A DNA stretch of 64,000 bases. It comes from Nageia nagi. Lineage: Eukaryota; Pinophyta. The DNA lies in contig JBITNC010000001.1 of the NCBI GenBank assembly GCA_050084985.1, positions 194,122,001 to 194,186,000 on the forward strand, given 5' to 3'. The position numbers were made by a program, and so were the translations under genes. Positions 10,747 through 21,115 of this stretch are shown in pieces. The notes beneath the pieces are model-generated. The model did no database searches. It saw only the letters and a list, made by a program, of their open reading frames with translations, and was not told where the DNA came from. The stretch's first letter is position 1. Each line of letters opens with the position of its first letter.

Positions 10747-10751
10747 AATAT
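10747..10751. other. Target-site duplication of A-minus (left), AATAT
   Basis: AATAT immediately precedes the A-minus 3' LTR, and an identical AATAT follows its 5' LTR at 29115-29119. This proves that 10752-29114 is a single insertion into B-minus. Confidence 0.9.
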
Positions 10752-11242
10752 TGAAGGAATTAGACCTACTCTAATCCTCAAGGTCCAAGACTAGGAAACT
10801 CTATCATTCATCATCTACAAGCTAATAACACCATTCACATAAGATAACACAAATATATTGTGGTTCCTCCCTCCTTGGGAGTACATCCACAACTAGTTCT
10901 CAATTCTCAATCTATGCACCTCTTACAACAATTCTCTTTCTCTCCTACACAAACTAGTAGAGTAATCTTACTCCCAAAACTTAGTTATGTTACAAGAGGA
11001 GAGGCCCTCTATTTATAGCTTGAGAGCACCTCTCTAACCTCCCTTTAACCCAAGGGTAAGGTTAGGGTTACAATAAATGTATGACCTAACTTTAACCTAC
11101 CAACTAAACCCATGGTAAGGTCAAAGTCCACACATAATAAAGAATTCAATTAATCCCTTAAGGTATCTACATATCCTTTAAGTGATTAATTGAACTTACA
11201 AGGAGTGTAGATATTCACAATATTTCATTACAAATTCTAACA
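10752..11242 (-). repeat. LTR of A-minus (3')
   Basis: It starts TGAAGGAATTAG and ends ATTCTAACA. It is homologous to 28624-29114 and, in inverse orientation, to the A-plus LTRs. A reversed TATA box (TATTTATA) lies at 11010-11017. Confidence 0.95.
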
Positions 11243-11251
11243 CTCCCCCTT
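11243..11251 (-). promoter_or_regulatory. Polypurine tract of A-minus
   Basis: On the minus strand AAGGGGGAG abuts the 3' LTR, identical to the A-plus tract. Confidence 0.85.
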
Positions 11252-11734
11252 AATGCAATATTGGGATAGAGCGTAGAAGAGAGAAGAGAGAGAGTAAGAG
11301 AGAGTTCTCCTCCATAGAGATACAAGTGGAGATGAGAACATTTACATATTTGAGAATCTTTTTGAGAACTAGTATGAGACTCACTACATTACCATTTGAC
11401 AAAATGGTTTACAATACAATTATTAACCATAACTGGTTTCACTGTACATAGTAGTCAATCAACTTTAAGTTGACATGTGAGTCTCCATGAGCTTGCTTAC
11501 ATAAGGTGAGTAACTTGCATTTCTGAAGAAGATCCTGCATGCTACAAGCAACTCATGAACAAAATCAGTTAGATGCATCATATATTCAAATAAGAGAATC
11601 AAATAATGCCATCTTATAAATAACTGATCAATGGTGCATTATAAGTCATCACGGAGATGCCAAGCCATCACTCATAGTCACTTGTTGTATATAGACATGT
11701 GTTGATTATTAATAGAGCATAAAAATTGTACAAC
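11252..11734 (-). other. A-minus conserved 3' non-coding block
   Basis: This stretch of about 480 bp between the minisatellite and the polypurine tract has no reading frame but is strongly similar to 27296-27763 in A-plus and more distantly to 29120-29580 (B-minus) and 52600-53724 (B-plus). Landmarks are TTGGCATCTCCGTGATGACT (reversed here), the TGCATGCTACAAG-like segment and a purine-rich GAGAGAGAG stretch near the tract. Conservation between families suggests a cis function in the genomic RNA. Confidence 0.7.
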
Positions 11735-12190
11735 AAGTTTCTCACGTAGAGCAAACTCACCATGAAGGTATAAAATGTACAACAAGTTCCTCATGTAGAG
11801 CGAACTTACCACGAAGGTTATACTAATTATATGCTAAAAAAATTATACAACAAGTTTCTCACGCAGAGCAAACTTACCACGGAGGTATAAAATGTACAAC
11901 AAGTTTGTCACATAGAGCAAACTTACCACAAAGGTATAAAAATGTACAACAAGTTTGTCATGCAGAGCAAACTTACCATGAAGGTATAAAAATGTACAAT
12001 AAGTTTGTCATGCAGAGCAAACTTACCACAGAGGTATAAAATGTACAACAAGTTTGTCACGCAGAGCAAACTTACCACAGAGGTATAAAAATGTACAAGT
12101 TTATCATGCAGAGCAAACTTACCATGGAGGTATAAAAATGTACAACAAGTTTGTCACGCAGAGCAAACTTACCACGAAGGTATATCATAA
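11735..12190 (-). repeat. A-family 3' minisatellite, about 9 units of about 50 bp
   Basis: Each unit contains TGTACAACAAGTTTGTCA, GCAGAGCAAACTTACCA and GAGGTATAAAA in plus orientation. Unit lengths vary by one to several bases, so no reading frame is kept. It starts about 70 bp past the pol stop. The same array is in A-plus at 26783-27295. Confidence 0.9.
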
Positions 12191-12256
12191 TCAACACACA
12201 CTATATAACAACAACAAGAGCCTCTTAGAGGTGAAGTTGTCATCGCTAACAAAAGT

Positions 12257-12928
12257 TCAAACTTCACTCCCCCTTGAGGGCAACTTCACCAACCCGAGAG
12301 AATCCCTAAGCTTGTTGAACTGAGCTTCAGGAAGGGGCTTGGTGAATAAATTAGTAGAGTTTTTAGTAGATGGACAATACTCCAAGTGTATGATGTCATC
12401 TAGAACCTTCTCCCTGATAAAATGGGCTTGGATTTCCACATGTTTGGTTCTCTGATGGAACACAAGATTCTTAACCAAAGAGATAGCCGATTGATTGTCT
12501 GAAGAAATAAGAGATGGGTTATTTTGCTTATACCCAATTTTGTTCAGAAGATGCCTCAACCAAATAGCTTCTTAGGCGGTAACAGACATGGCTCGATATT
12601 TGGCTTCAGTGGTAGAAAGAGTCACAGTAGGTTGCTTCTTGGAAGCCCAAGAGATAGCACCTGAACCAATGCTGAACACATATGTAGAGGTTGATTTTCT
12701 ATCATCTCTATCTCCCCCATAATCAAAATCTAAGAACCCTGAGAGAATAATCGAGGGCACTTTGGAATACTTAAGAGCAAGATCCTTTGTCCCTACCACA
12801 TACCTCAAGATTTGCTTAACAACATTGAGGTGTTCAACATATGGTTTTTGCATGAATCGTGCCATTAGATTCACTGCAAAGGCAATATCAGCTCGAGAGA
12901 TAGTCAGATACAGAAGACTACCAATCAA
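12257..12928 (-). pseudogene. Copia A-minus RNase H and C-terminus of pol
   Basis: Minus-strand frames 12928-12572 and 12559-12257 carry LTISRADIAFAVNLMARFM, the RNase H motifs FDYGGDRDDRKSTST, SWASKKQPTVTLSTTEAKYR and SDNQSAISLVKNLVFHQRTK, and the conserved end LFTKPLPEAQFNKLRDSLG...SRGSEV before a stop at 12257. Catalytic GGD, E and D contexts are visible. The GAG-to-stop pattern is limited to one CAA-to-TAA at about 12570 (AxEAIW). A TAA at 12929-12931 (Gln in YRQLIG) separates it from RT and is also present in A-plus and B-minus. Confidence 0.93.
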
Positions 12929-13800
12929 TTACCTATAAGCTGTAGCATCAGCCAACTGAGAATCTGAGCTCAGAGATACAACGATTCCATGAGAAATAGG
13001 TATTGCATCATATCTACACTCCTCCATTCCAAACTTTTGCAAAATGTCTGATATATACTTAGATTGACTAAGATAAGTACAATCTTTATGTTGGTATACT
13101 TGCATCCCAAGATAGTAATGCAATAGACCTAGATTAGTCATTTCAAATGTTGCCTTTAGTTTGGAAATGCACTCTTGGATGATTTCACTATTATTGCCAG
13201 TTATGAGAAAATCATCCACATAAAGAAGAATTAAGACCACATCTTTTCCTTGATTGAGTACATAGAGATCTGAGTCAGAGAAGCACTTGAAAAAACTAAT
13301 ATCTACAAAGAATCCTAAAATTTTCTTGTACCATGCTCTAGGTGCTTGCTTAAGTCCATACAAAGACTTCTTTAGCTTACACACTAAAGACTCTTTTCCT
13401 TTTGGAATAAATCCTTCTGGTTGATTCATGTAGATTTCTACATCCAAGTCACCATTGAGAAATGCACTCTTGACATCAAGTTGGAAAACTTTTCATCCTT
13501 GAGCTGCAGAAAGAGCAAGGATTATCCTGACAGTAGGCATCTTGGCCACAGGAGCAAAGGTTTCCTCATAATCAATACCATATTTCTGAGTGAATCCTTT
13601 GGCCACTAACCTTGCTTTTTATTTTTCAATTTTCCATCAGAATTGTATTTGACCTTGCATATCCATTTATTTCCAATCACATTTTTCTCATTGGGATAAG
13701 GAACCAAATCCTAAGTTTCATTTTTCATGAGCGCCTCATACTCAACTTTCATAGCTTCCATCCAACACTCTTGCTTGGAAGCTTCTTTGAAGGTTGATGG
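12929..13800 (-). pseudogene. Copia A-minus reverse transcriptase
   Basis: Minus-strand 13447-12929 holds VEIYMNQPEGFIPKGKES, KKSLYGLKQAPRAWYKK, the catalytic YVDDFLITG (13222-13211 region) and LGLLHYYLGMQVYQHKD. Upstream, broken frames to about 13800 carry the QLDVKSAFLNGDL palm motif and the KARLVAKGF-like region. The domain would copy element RNA into DNA. Stops near 13490, 13620 and 13712 disrupt it (for example Trp-to-TAG in ETWDLVPYP). Confidence 0.92.
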
Positions 13801-14637
13801 CTCATTCGTATTATCAATTTTGGCAAATAAAGATTTATTCAAGGTCATACTTCTTGTAATTCTCTGAGTTGGAGAATTTTGCTCTTGTGGTGACTTTCTT
13901 ACATGATCATCCAACCAGTTAGGTGCAGGCAAAGAATCATCTGAATCAGACACCTCAGCATGAGAAGTCATATCCTTAGGAAGTTCATTGAACTTGACAT
14001 CCCTAGAAATAGAGACTATTTTATGGGATGAGGAGTAGAGCCTGTAACCTCTATGCTGATTATCATACCCCACAAAGATGCATTTTTATAATCTTTTATC
14101 CAACTTCTTTCTTTTCTCTGAGGTAATGAAGGCAAATGCATCACAACTGAAGACCCTAAAGTGTGAGATGTTAGGTTTCTTTCCTATCCATGCTTCATAT
14201 GGAGTTTTACCTTCAACTGCTTTAGTAGGACACCTATTTAGGGTGTGAATAGCAGTGTAAACAGCTTCTCCTCATAAGAAACTAGGAAGGTTACCTAACA
14301 TGCACCTTGCCATTTCCATAATGGTTCGATTCTTCCTTTCAGCAACTCCATTTTGTTGAGGGATGTAAGAGATTATGAATTACCGTTTGATCCCATGTTT
14401 AACATAATAGTCATTAAACTCATTGCTATTATACTCACCCCCATTATCAGATCTCAGCATCTTGATCTTAAAATCAGTAAGAGCCTTGAAGTCTTTAAAC
14501 CTATCAAAAGTTTGATCCTTATGCTCAAGTAGATAACCAAATGTCATCCTACTGAAGTCATCAATGAAGGTCAGAACATAAGAAGCTCCCCCTAGAGACT
14601 TAGTCTGAAATGGACCCATCAAATCTGAATGCACAAG
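13711..14637 (-). pseudogene. Copia A-minus integrase
   Basis: Minus-strand 14634-14380 contains HSDLMGPF (first catalytic Asp), FIDDFSRMTFGY and MLRSDNGGEYNS (second Asp). The third acidic residue is in PQQNGVAERKNRT just below 14380. The frame then runs through AHTLNRCPTK-like and RVFSCDAFAF-like sequence to a TAA at 14086-14088, then VGYDNQHRGYRLYSSSHKIV and a charged linker (14073-13711). TAG at 14638-14640, TAA at 14380-14382 and TAA at 14086-14088 coincide with stops in A-plus. Confidence 0.92.
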
Positions 14638-15300
14638 CTAAAGAGGACGAGTAGCCCGAGTTGCCTTATCTTTTTCAAACTTTTGCTTATTCATCTTTCT
14701 TAGAATGCACCTTTCACAGAGGCTAATTATGGGTGAAATATTAGGTAAACCTTCCACAAGTTCTTGATTTTTCATATCTTGAATACTCTTATGGTTAAGG
14801 TGCCCTAATCGTTGATGCCAAAGATTACCCTTTGAACAAACATTTGCAGCAAGACACATCTTTGAAGGAACTTGATCCACAATATAAAGGTCATCCTTTA
14901 CTGATCCTTTCATCAAGGTGGCAAGTCCTTTCTTAACACACTAGGAGTGTGAGGTAAACTCAAATGAGTATCCTTTCCTTGTAATCTGAATTACGGAGAT
15001 AAGATTTAGCCTTAGTTTAGGCACATAAAAGACATTATCAAGAACCTTTCCATGAATCTTCACACTCCCTATTCCTTGAACATCAAGGACTGTATTATCA
15101 CCTATCACAACTGCATCCTTCTTGTACTTATGAAAGTTTTCAAACTTTTCTTTTTCATAACACATGTGATTAGTGCATCCTGAATCAATAATCCAATCAT
15201 TTGAAATAGTTTGAGTCATTGAGTAGTAGGCAACAGTAGCAGCATGCTTGTTCTTCTTTTTATTATTGAAATTTCTCACATTTGCATTTCCCTTGCCTTT
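14638..15300 (-). pseudogene. Copia A-minus protease and GAG-pre-integrase region
   Basis: Frame 15279-14941 has DWIIDSGCTNHMCYEK, with the DSG active site of a retroviral-type aspartic protease, followed by VIGDNTVLDVQGIG and VLDNVFYVPKLRLNLISV. Frame 14916-14638 has LWHQRLGHLNHKSI and CERCILRK, the His-His-Cys-Cys zinc site that precedes integrase. One stop (Trp-to-TAG at 14941) separates them. The protease would process the gag-pol polyprotein. Confidence 0.93.
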
Positions 15301-16149
15301 TTAAGCAAATTTCTTTTTACGATAATCATACTCTTTGTCCCAAAGATGCCATAAAAGTTACAATTTCTATCAAACTTTTTCTGAGGTGTTGGATTGCTTG
15401 ATCCAGCTTTATCATTCCTTTGCTTGAAGTTGCCATTATTGTTGCCCTTTTGCTCATGCTTCCTGAAGGTAGATGAGGATTTGTTATCTTTGAATTTATA
15501 ATGTTTGAACTTCTTTTTGAAAGGAGTTTTGAGCAATATTATTGTCCTTTGGAGAAAAGTTCAACATTTTCTTATTCAAAGTTTCCTCATGCTTCAGAAG
15601 GAGTCTAGAAAGATTATCAAGAGAGATGACATCTTCTTCATCATTGAGCCTATTTTCCATAACCGTGATAAAGTTACTAAACTTTGTAGAAAGGATTTGA
15701 AGAATGATGAAGACCATGAACTCATCATTGATCCAGTTGCACCCACAGCCAACCAGTTATGTCCTAAGGTCAATGATTTTGTTCAAGTAAATAGAGGCAC
15801 TTTCATCTTCACCTTGATGATATTGCAACAACTTTTGTAGAATGGTGAACCTCCTTGAAAATTTTGACCCAAGGTAAATTTTCTTCAGTCTATCCCAAGC
15901 TTCCTTTGCTGATGTTGAAGAAGAGATCATGAGAAGGACGTCATCTGAAACTGCATGATAAATCATTGAAGTTGCTAACTCATTCTTTGAGTTATAGATT
16001 TTAAGAGCCTTCTCATCTGTAGGAGCGACCATGTCTTCATTAATTATCTGCCACAGCTTCCTTGCTTGTAACTTAGCTTTCATACAAGGTTCCCATATGC
16101 CGAAGTTGGAACCGTCGAGTATATGCTTGGGTATGAAGGTTTCAACCAT
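15276..16149 (-). pseudogene. Copia A-minus gag
   Basis: The start ATG at 16149 gives MVETFIPKHILDGSNFGIWE, identical in position to the gag start of A-plus. The capsid (UBN2-type) region includes LWQIINEDMVAPTDEKAL, SAKEAWDRLKKIY and FTILQKLLQYHQGEDESA. The nucleocapsid zinc knuckle is damaged: the second Cys of CNFC is Tyr and a one-base loss shifts the frame near 15335. Other frame breaks are at about 15757 and 15496. Gag would package the element RNA. Confidence 0.92.
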
Positions 16150-17700
16150 TGTTTGTACAAAAGTAAATAAGCAAGAAGAATGAATAAATTTTTACCATTT
16201 ACCATCTATACAAATCAAACATCTAATAAGTAAACATGTCCCACATGTGCAAACTTATAAACCACGATCCATAGAAGGATAAAGTTGAGGTTGTTTTCTT
16301 GTATAGAATTAGGCCTTCACCTGGATGCCCGCAAGGTGGAGCCCAGGTACTACCAGTCCTCAACCAGTTAGCCTTGGTCAGTAATATACTCTCACAAGGA
16401 GAAGTACCAACTATTTTCTAAGGATCCGACATATCTTGGACTGGCCATTTTAATTATCTTTTTAAGGTTTTCAATTTTCCTCCTAGGTTATCATGATAAT
16501 CCCTGAATGGACGTGCAAATATGTGGTATCACTACACACATGCCTGTCCACCTAATAGAGTTATGTCCAATCCAACAGAGGTCTTAGGGGCAATTAAGAC
16601 GGACTTACCACCACTTGGTTCTTCTGACTAAAAAGGCTCTAGTCTGCCCTATCCTCACCTCGTGGCTCCCCAAACAAGTCATGTTGTGGAAAAGTACGTG
16701 CAGATGTGTTCATTTTAGAGGTTACTTTCAATATTTTGCATTTTTGCAAGTATAAAGCAATTGTGCAAAAATATAAAGTAAAGTAAAAATACATCATCCA
16801 CACGAACTTGAAAAACCGTAAAAGTCCAATGGGTTTTGTACTAACCCCTAAAGGACATTTTACATTTTGCATACTTTGCTTAATAAATTCATTCAATCAT
16901 TTTAATGAATTAAAAAAGGACTAAGTCCTACTTAGCATTAATCCATAACTTAAACATGCATTATTCCATGACTTAAAATTAAGTAATAAACATGCATCAT
17001 GCATTATTTAACTTAAAATTTTAAGTACTAAGCATGCTTTATTTCTTAAACAAGATTAAGAGACATGCATTACAAGTTTAGCATGCAAGATCTAGATAAA
17101 GTTTTAAGTAAAAATTATACAAATTCCCCCCTTTTCACTTAAAGTTTTATCCCTAAAAAACTTGTATTGTAAAAATTATCTTTTAAGTATGCATTTTAAA
17201 TAAAAAATTCCCTTATTTACTTAAAAAATAGCATACTTAGATTACCTTAGCAAATTTTTACTAAAAAAATGTTTTGCCTAAGTAAATTACCATACTTAGA
17301 AAAAAATGCTAAGAGGTTGGCATTCTAGAAATTGCATGTGCACCTTAGTAAATTAAACATGCAATATTAAAAATATTCTAAGCATTTTTAAAAAGGTAAG
17401 CTAAGTTTAACTTAAAAATATTTTTGACCTTATTGTAGAAATAAGTTAAAAATATTCACTACTTACCAAGTCTCCAAGAATTAAATGGAAAAAGAAGGAG
17501 ACCCATACCCCTACTACATGCATATTTAATGCTTCTTTTACCAAAGCTTTCCAAGTCAAAAAAAATAAATGCATATAGGTAAAGTAGTGATGGCTACCCT
17601 TCCCTTACCAAGAAGGAGTATACGTTGCCTCTTGGGAGTAAATAAACAAGGACTTAAAAAAATCAAACCCCCTCCTTAGTTGGTAAAAAATTAAATGCTC
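16150..17700 (-). other. A-minus conserved leader (gag-proximal)
   Basis: This non-coding leader is colinear with 21120-22806 of A-plus in reverse. Shared landmarks are CCAATGGGTTTTGTACTAAC (16830s), the CACACATGCCTGTCCACCTA block (16530s) and GGAGTATACGTTGCCTCTTG (17610s). The 3' splice-like end TTTTGTACAG of A-plus reads TTTTGTACAA here. About 1 kb of it is also shared with B-minus and B-plus. Confidence 0.8.
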
Positions 17701-18370
17701 AACAAGAAAGGAAGGAGTACACGTAGGGTTTCAATTAATGGTGAGATGGAAGAGGAGGCTTGCGCAGCAGAGTCTTAGTTTATGGCACTGGATTTCGCTC
17801 ACTTGCGTAATTATTAAGGTTTAGTGCCATAATTGCCCGCACACTCGGTGGAAGAGTGATTTGCTCCCATTTACTATAATAGCAAAAACCCTTTATTGTG
17901 ATATGGGCAAGAATCGATGCGAGGCATATAGAGATGAGGTTTTCTTGCCTTGGCTTAAGGCTTCATTTCCCTTCCAATCTATCTATCCATGCATAGAAAA
18001 CTATAATATTTGAAGTTTTTGTGGGAGGATTTTATTATTAGTGTTATGGGTTTTCATGCATTTTCTAATGAAGGAGGATAGGAGATAGTTAAGATCAGCT
18101 TCAATGTATCCGTCTTGTGCATCTCTCAGGCGATGCCACTTTATTTCAGGAGCATGGGAACAGAGATATTACCTCCCTCAGTAACAACATTCTCCAAACG
18201 CAAAGCGAGACTCCTCATGATTTTGATTCAGACCAAGGAAGAATAGTCTACAGGATCAAGGTTCGACTCTGACGAATGTTTCCTTTGTTTAAGGAATATA
18301 CAGTCCGTTTTGCATTTCAAGATCCCACGATGTCATGGTGTAGACGTCTGCAAATTCGTAATCCCTTTCA
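17700..18370 (-). other. A-minus leader cargo, non-PPR part
   Basis: This segment of about 670 bp is visibly less AT-rich than the leader on both sides and has no counterpart in A-plus, whose leader carries a different segment here. On the minus strand it directly follows the PPR fragment and starts with WTAMV-like and HVERDYEF-like sequence that may be a further decayed PPR unit. The remainder has no recognisable domain. I infer that it is host DNA captured together with or next to the PPR piece. Confidence 0.5.
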
Positions 18371-18750
18371 ACATGGCGTAGCGGATATCATTTGACCATT
18401 GCAGTCCATAAGTCTACATTTTGGCAAGGCATTTTGTTAAAAAAAAAAATTTCGTAGGCCCTTTCAAGGTATATCCTGCGATCATTGCAGTCCATGAAAC
18501 TCTGTCTGCATCATGCATCTTGTCAAACAATTCGTGTGACCCTTTCAACATTCCATTTTGTGCATATCCTACGATCATTGCAGTCCATGAAACTCTATCT
18601 ACATCATGCATCTTGTCAAATAATTCGCGTGCCTTCCCTATGCTCCCGCCATTATTGTTTACATGGACGTGGACTGCAATGCTTGAGGGATTTTGTCAAA
18701 CAGTTCACAGACCCTTTCAAGTATTCATTTTGTGCATAAAAAAAAAACTT
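18371..18750 (-). pseudogene. Captured PPR gene fragment in the A-minus leader
   Basis: Minus-strand 18611-18414 encodes two clear PPR units of about 31 residues, with DRVSWTAMIVGYAQNGMLKG, SHELFDKM and DRVSWTAMIAGYTLKG. Upstream, out of frame, is a degraded unit with CELFDKIPQAL, and a single-base loss precedes ARELFDKM. PPR proteins bind organellar RNA; the VSWTAMI/GYAQNG style is typical of plant PLS-class proteins. No start codon, targeting peptide or E/DYW domain is present, so this is a fragment. It lies in the leader, in the sense orientation of the element. Confidence 0.85.
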
Positions 18751-18880
18751 TGTAATATACCAATATTATTATTTTTTTGCAAAAAAAAACTTTCTATACT
18801 CGATTTTAAGGAACTTGTGAAAAAAAATTCCTTTATTTCAACACAAGATAGTTTAGATATATTGCAATTTATATTCTAAA
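18751..18880 (-). other. A-minus leader, PBS-proximal part (split by A-plus)
   Basis: A homopolymer-rich AT stretch, contiguous in the original element with 28255-28609. A-plus inserted between them. No coding. Confidence 0.65.
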
Positions 18881-18885
18881 CTTTT
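18881..18885. other. Target-site duplication of A-plus (left), CTTTT
   Basis: CTTTT here and CTTTT at 28250-28254 exactly flank the A-plus LTR ends, so A-plus is one insertion into the leader of A-minus. Confidence 0.92.
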
Positions 18886-19363
18886 TGTTAGAATTTGTAA
18901 TGAAATATTGTGAATATCTAAACTCCTTGTAAATTCAATTAATCACTCAAGGGATATGTAGATACCTTAAGGGATTAATTGAATTCTTTATTATGTGTGG
19001 ACTTTGACCTTACCATGGGGTTAGTTGGTAGGTTAAAGTTAGGTCATACATTTCTTGTAACCCTAACCTTACCCTTGGGTTAAAGGGAGGTTAGGGAGGT
19101 GCTCTCAAGCTATAAATAGAGGGCCTCTCCTCTTGTAACACAACTAAGTTTTGGAGTAAGATTACTCTACTAGTTTGTGTAGGAGAGGAAGAGAATTGTA
19201 GTAAGAGGTGCATAGATTGAGAATAGAGACCTAGTTGTGGATGTACTCCCAAGGAGGGAGGAACCACATTATATTTGTGTTATCTTGTGTGAATGGTGTT
19301 ATGTTGAATGATTAAGTTTCCTAGTCTTGGACCTTGAGAATTAGAGTAGGTCTAATTCCTTCA
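18886..19363 (+). repeat. 5' LTR of A-plus
   Basis: It starts TGTTAGAATTTG and ends AATTCCTTCA. It holds the TATA box at 19111 and a downstream region (R/U5) rich in GAGAGG-type purines. Confidence 0.95.
19111..19118 (+). promoter_or_regulatory. TATA box in the A-plus 5' LTR
   Basis: TATAAATA followed by GAGGGCC lies about 225 bp into the LTR. Equivalent boxes are at 27998-28005 (A-plus 3' LTR), 11010-11017 and 28882-28889 (A-minus), 37016-37023 (B-minus), 45831-45838 and 53939-53946 (B-plus). Confidence 0.75.
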
Positions 19364-19365
19364 AT

Positions 19366-19377
19366 TGGTATCAGAGC
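19366..19377 (+). promoter_or_regulatory. Primer-binding site of A-plus
   Basis: TGGTATCAGAGC lies two bases after the LTR. This is the standard plant copia site complementary to initiator-Met tRNA. It is followed by a 15-bp direct repeat (CTTGGTGTGGAAGCT, twice). Confidence 0.9.
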
Positions 19378-20270
19378 TTGGTGTGGAAGCTTTTCTTGGT
19401 GTGGAAGCTCTTATTCTACATTTTGGAGGTTCTTCATCCTTCTTCATTCCTCATCTTACACCCCATTGGTGAGGTAAAACTAAGAGAAGGTATAAATTGC
19501 CTCCTCCTTTGGTTATCTTATGGATTATTGCATTAGATACTAACATATTTTGTGAGATATTGAAGCTTATTTTTTGCAAAATATGTTATAGTTAAACTTG
19601 ATTTTTTTTAAAATACTCAATTTTTTACACAAATTTAGTGTAAAAATTTGAGAGAAGTAATTACATTTTTACTTACTTATGAGGTAAAATTTGAGAAGGT
19701 ATAATCTCATTTTTTTAAAGAGGGGATTATATTCATTGGAATACTAACATTTTTTAATGTTAACCCTTTATTTATGGTCATAATAGCCATATAATGCAAT
19801 TTTTTTTAAAAAAACCTCTTATGTGAGCCTTTTTTAAGAGGATAACATACAACAATTGCATTTTTTTTTAATCTTTTATGAAGAGATTTTTTTTGAATCT
19901 TATAAAGTTTTATAAGATATAAGATCATTGTTGGTTTAATTTTTTTTTACAATGGTATCAAATCAATCAATACATCAATATCCCACGAATCCTTGTACTG
20001 ATCATAACGAGGAGATACTGTCATAACACGGTGACCATGTGCCTGGAACAAGATCAGAGCCAAGTTTCTCAGCATATACGAAATACCACCATTCCGTGGC
20101 TTTACCACTTGGGTAAAATTTGTAGGTTAAGCAAACGCCATCATCCTATTGCATAGTAGAAATGAAATTGCATCTTTAATCTACTAAGACAGCAATTCTT
20201 AAGGGAATCTCAAAATGATGTCTACAACTAAGAGTAATAAAGAACATAATAAAGAACATGGATGTTTGTA
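19378..20270 (+). other. A-plus leader, PBS-proximal part
   Basis: AT-rich and non-coding, with several long T runs. GAG|GTAAAAC at 19471-19480 looks like a 5' splice site and is kept in all four copia copies. From about 19990 the sequence becomes less AT-rich, which may mark the start of captured DNA before the PPR segment. Confidence 0.6.
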
Positions 20271-20575
20271 TACGTAAATGTATGTACATATGCAGATCTC
20301 AAAATGGTACATGAATTGTTTGACAAAAATGCCTCATCAAGATGCAGTCTCGTTCAATGCAATGATAGCAGAATATACACAAAACAGATATGTTGAAAGG
20401 CACGTGAACTGTTTGATAAGATGCATGATGCAAACAGAGTTTCATGGACTACAATGATCATAGGATATGCACAAAATGGAATGTTGAAAGGGTCACATGA
20501 ATTATTTGACAAGATGTATGATGTAGATAGAGTTTCATGGACTGCAATGATCGAAGGATATGCACAAAATGACGA
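20271..20575 (+). pseudogene. Captured PPR gene fragment in the A-plus leader
   Basis: About three PPR units are visible: a first one split by an extra A (VHELFDK, then MPHQDAVSFNAMIAEYTQN), a one-base loss before ARELFDKM, then DANRVSWTTMIIGYAQNGML, SHELFDKM and DRVSWTAMIEGYAQND. The last two units are nearly the same as those in A-minus (18611-18414), so the fragment was present in the family before these copies separated. It is sense to the element, without a start codon or C-terminal domain, and cannot make a working PPR protein. Confidence 0.85.
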
Positions 20576-21115
20576 ATGTGGCATGAGAAGTGGCTACGTC
20601 CATTCTTGCGTCAGGCTTCTTCCTACTTGCATGGCTACGTCCATTTTTTATTTGTGAAACCTCTGAAAAGAATAAACATAGCTTCTTTGCATCTGCTCCT
20701 CCCACCTACGGTTGGCATCTCCCTACTCTTCTCCTTCCTCTGTTCTATTTGGCCCTCTTTGGCCCTCACGGTTGCACTATGCCAACCATCTCTCCTCTTT
20801 GCTCTGTGCTTGGGCTGTGCCCTATCCCTCTCCCTGTTGTCGCAAGCTCTGCACGATGTCTCTCTGTTTCCCCCGTAATGCTCTCCAAGGCCATTTATTG
20901 TGCACGTGCTCCTCCTCTCAATCGTCAGACCCGTTCACAGTCCAGCTCTCACCTCCGTGTATCCTTCTCCCTCCTCCCTCGCCATCTACTCTTCTCCTAC
21001 ACATGGCCACCATCACCTCCATTGTTGACCTTGGACTCCCTCCATTGGTTGTCCTCTAGTGCCTCCATGTAGGTCATCCTGCTTCCCACGGCTAAAGTGT
21101 GATGGCTGCTCAACC
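20576..21115 (+). other. A-plus leader cargo, pyrimidine- and GC-rich island
   Basis: This segment of about 500 bp is dominated by C and T on the plus strand (CTCCTCCC, CTTCTCC and similar blocks). Three overlapping open frames (for example 20590-21072) arise because few purines means few stops, and their Ser/Leu/Pro-rich products match no family. It has no equivalent in A-minus. An imperfect duplication, GGCTACGTCCATT, occurs at about 20592 and 20632. I infer captured foreign or host sequence, possibly a UTR. Confidence 0.5.

Noticed and set aside
11040-11080. Telomere-like CCCTAAC motif in the A LTR
   Set aside because: Only one or two imperfect copies occur within a palindromic part of the LTR (ACCCAAGGGTAAGG); there is no repeat array.
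15505-15840. Plus-strand frame of 111 codons opposite gag
   Set aside because: It is the antisense shadow of the conserved A-minus gag; the matching A-plus region shows the same shadow on its minus strand.
20421-20657. Functional PPR gene
   Set aside because: Only about three repeats, frameshifts upstream, no start, targeting peptide or C-terminal domain, and located inside a retrotransposon leader.
20590-21072. 160-codon open frame, with two other overlapping frames
   Set aside because: All three frames are open because the strand is pyrimidine-rich; the products are low in complexity and match no family.
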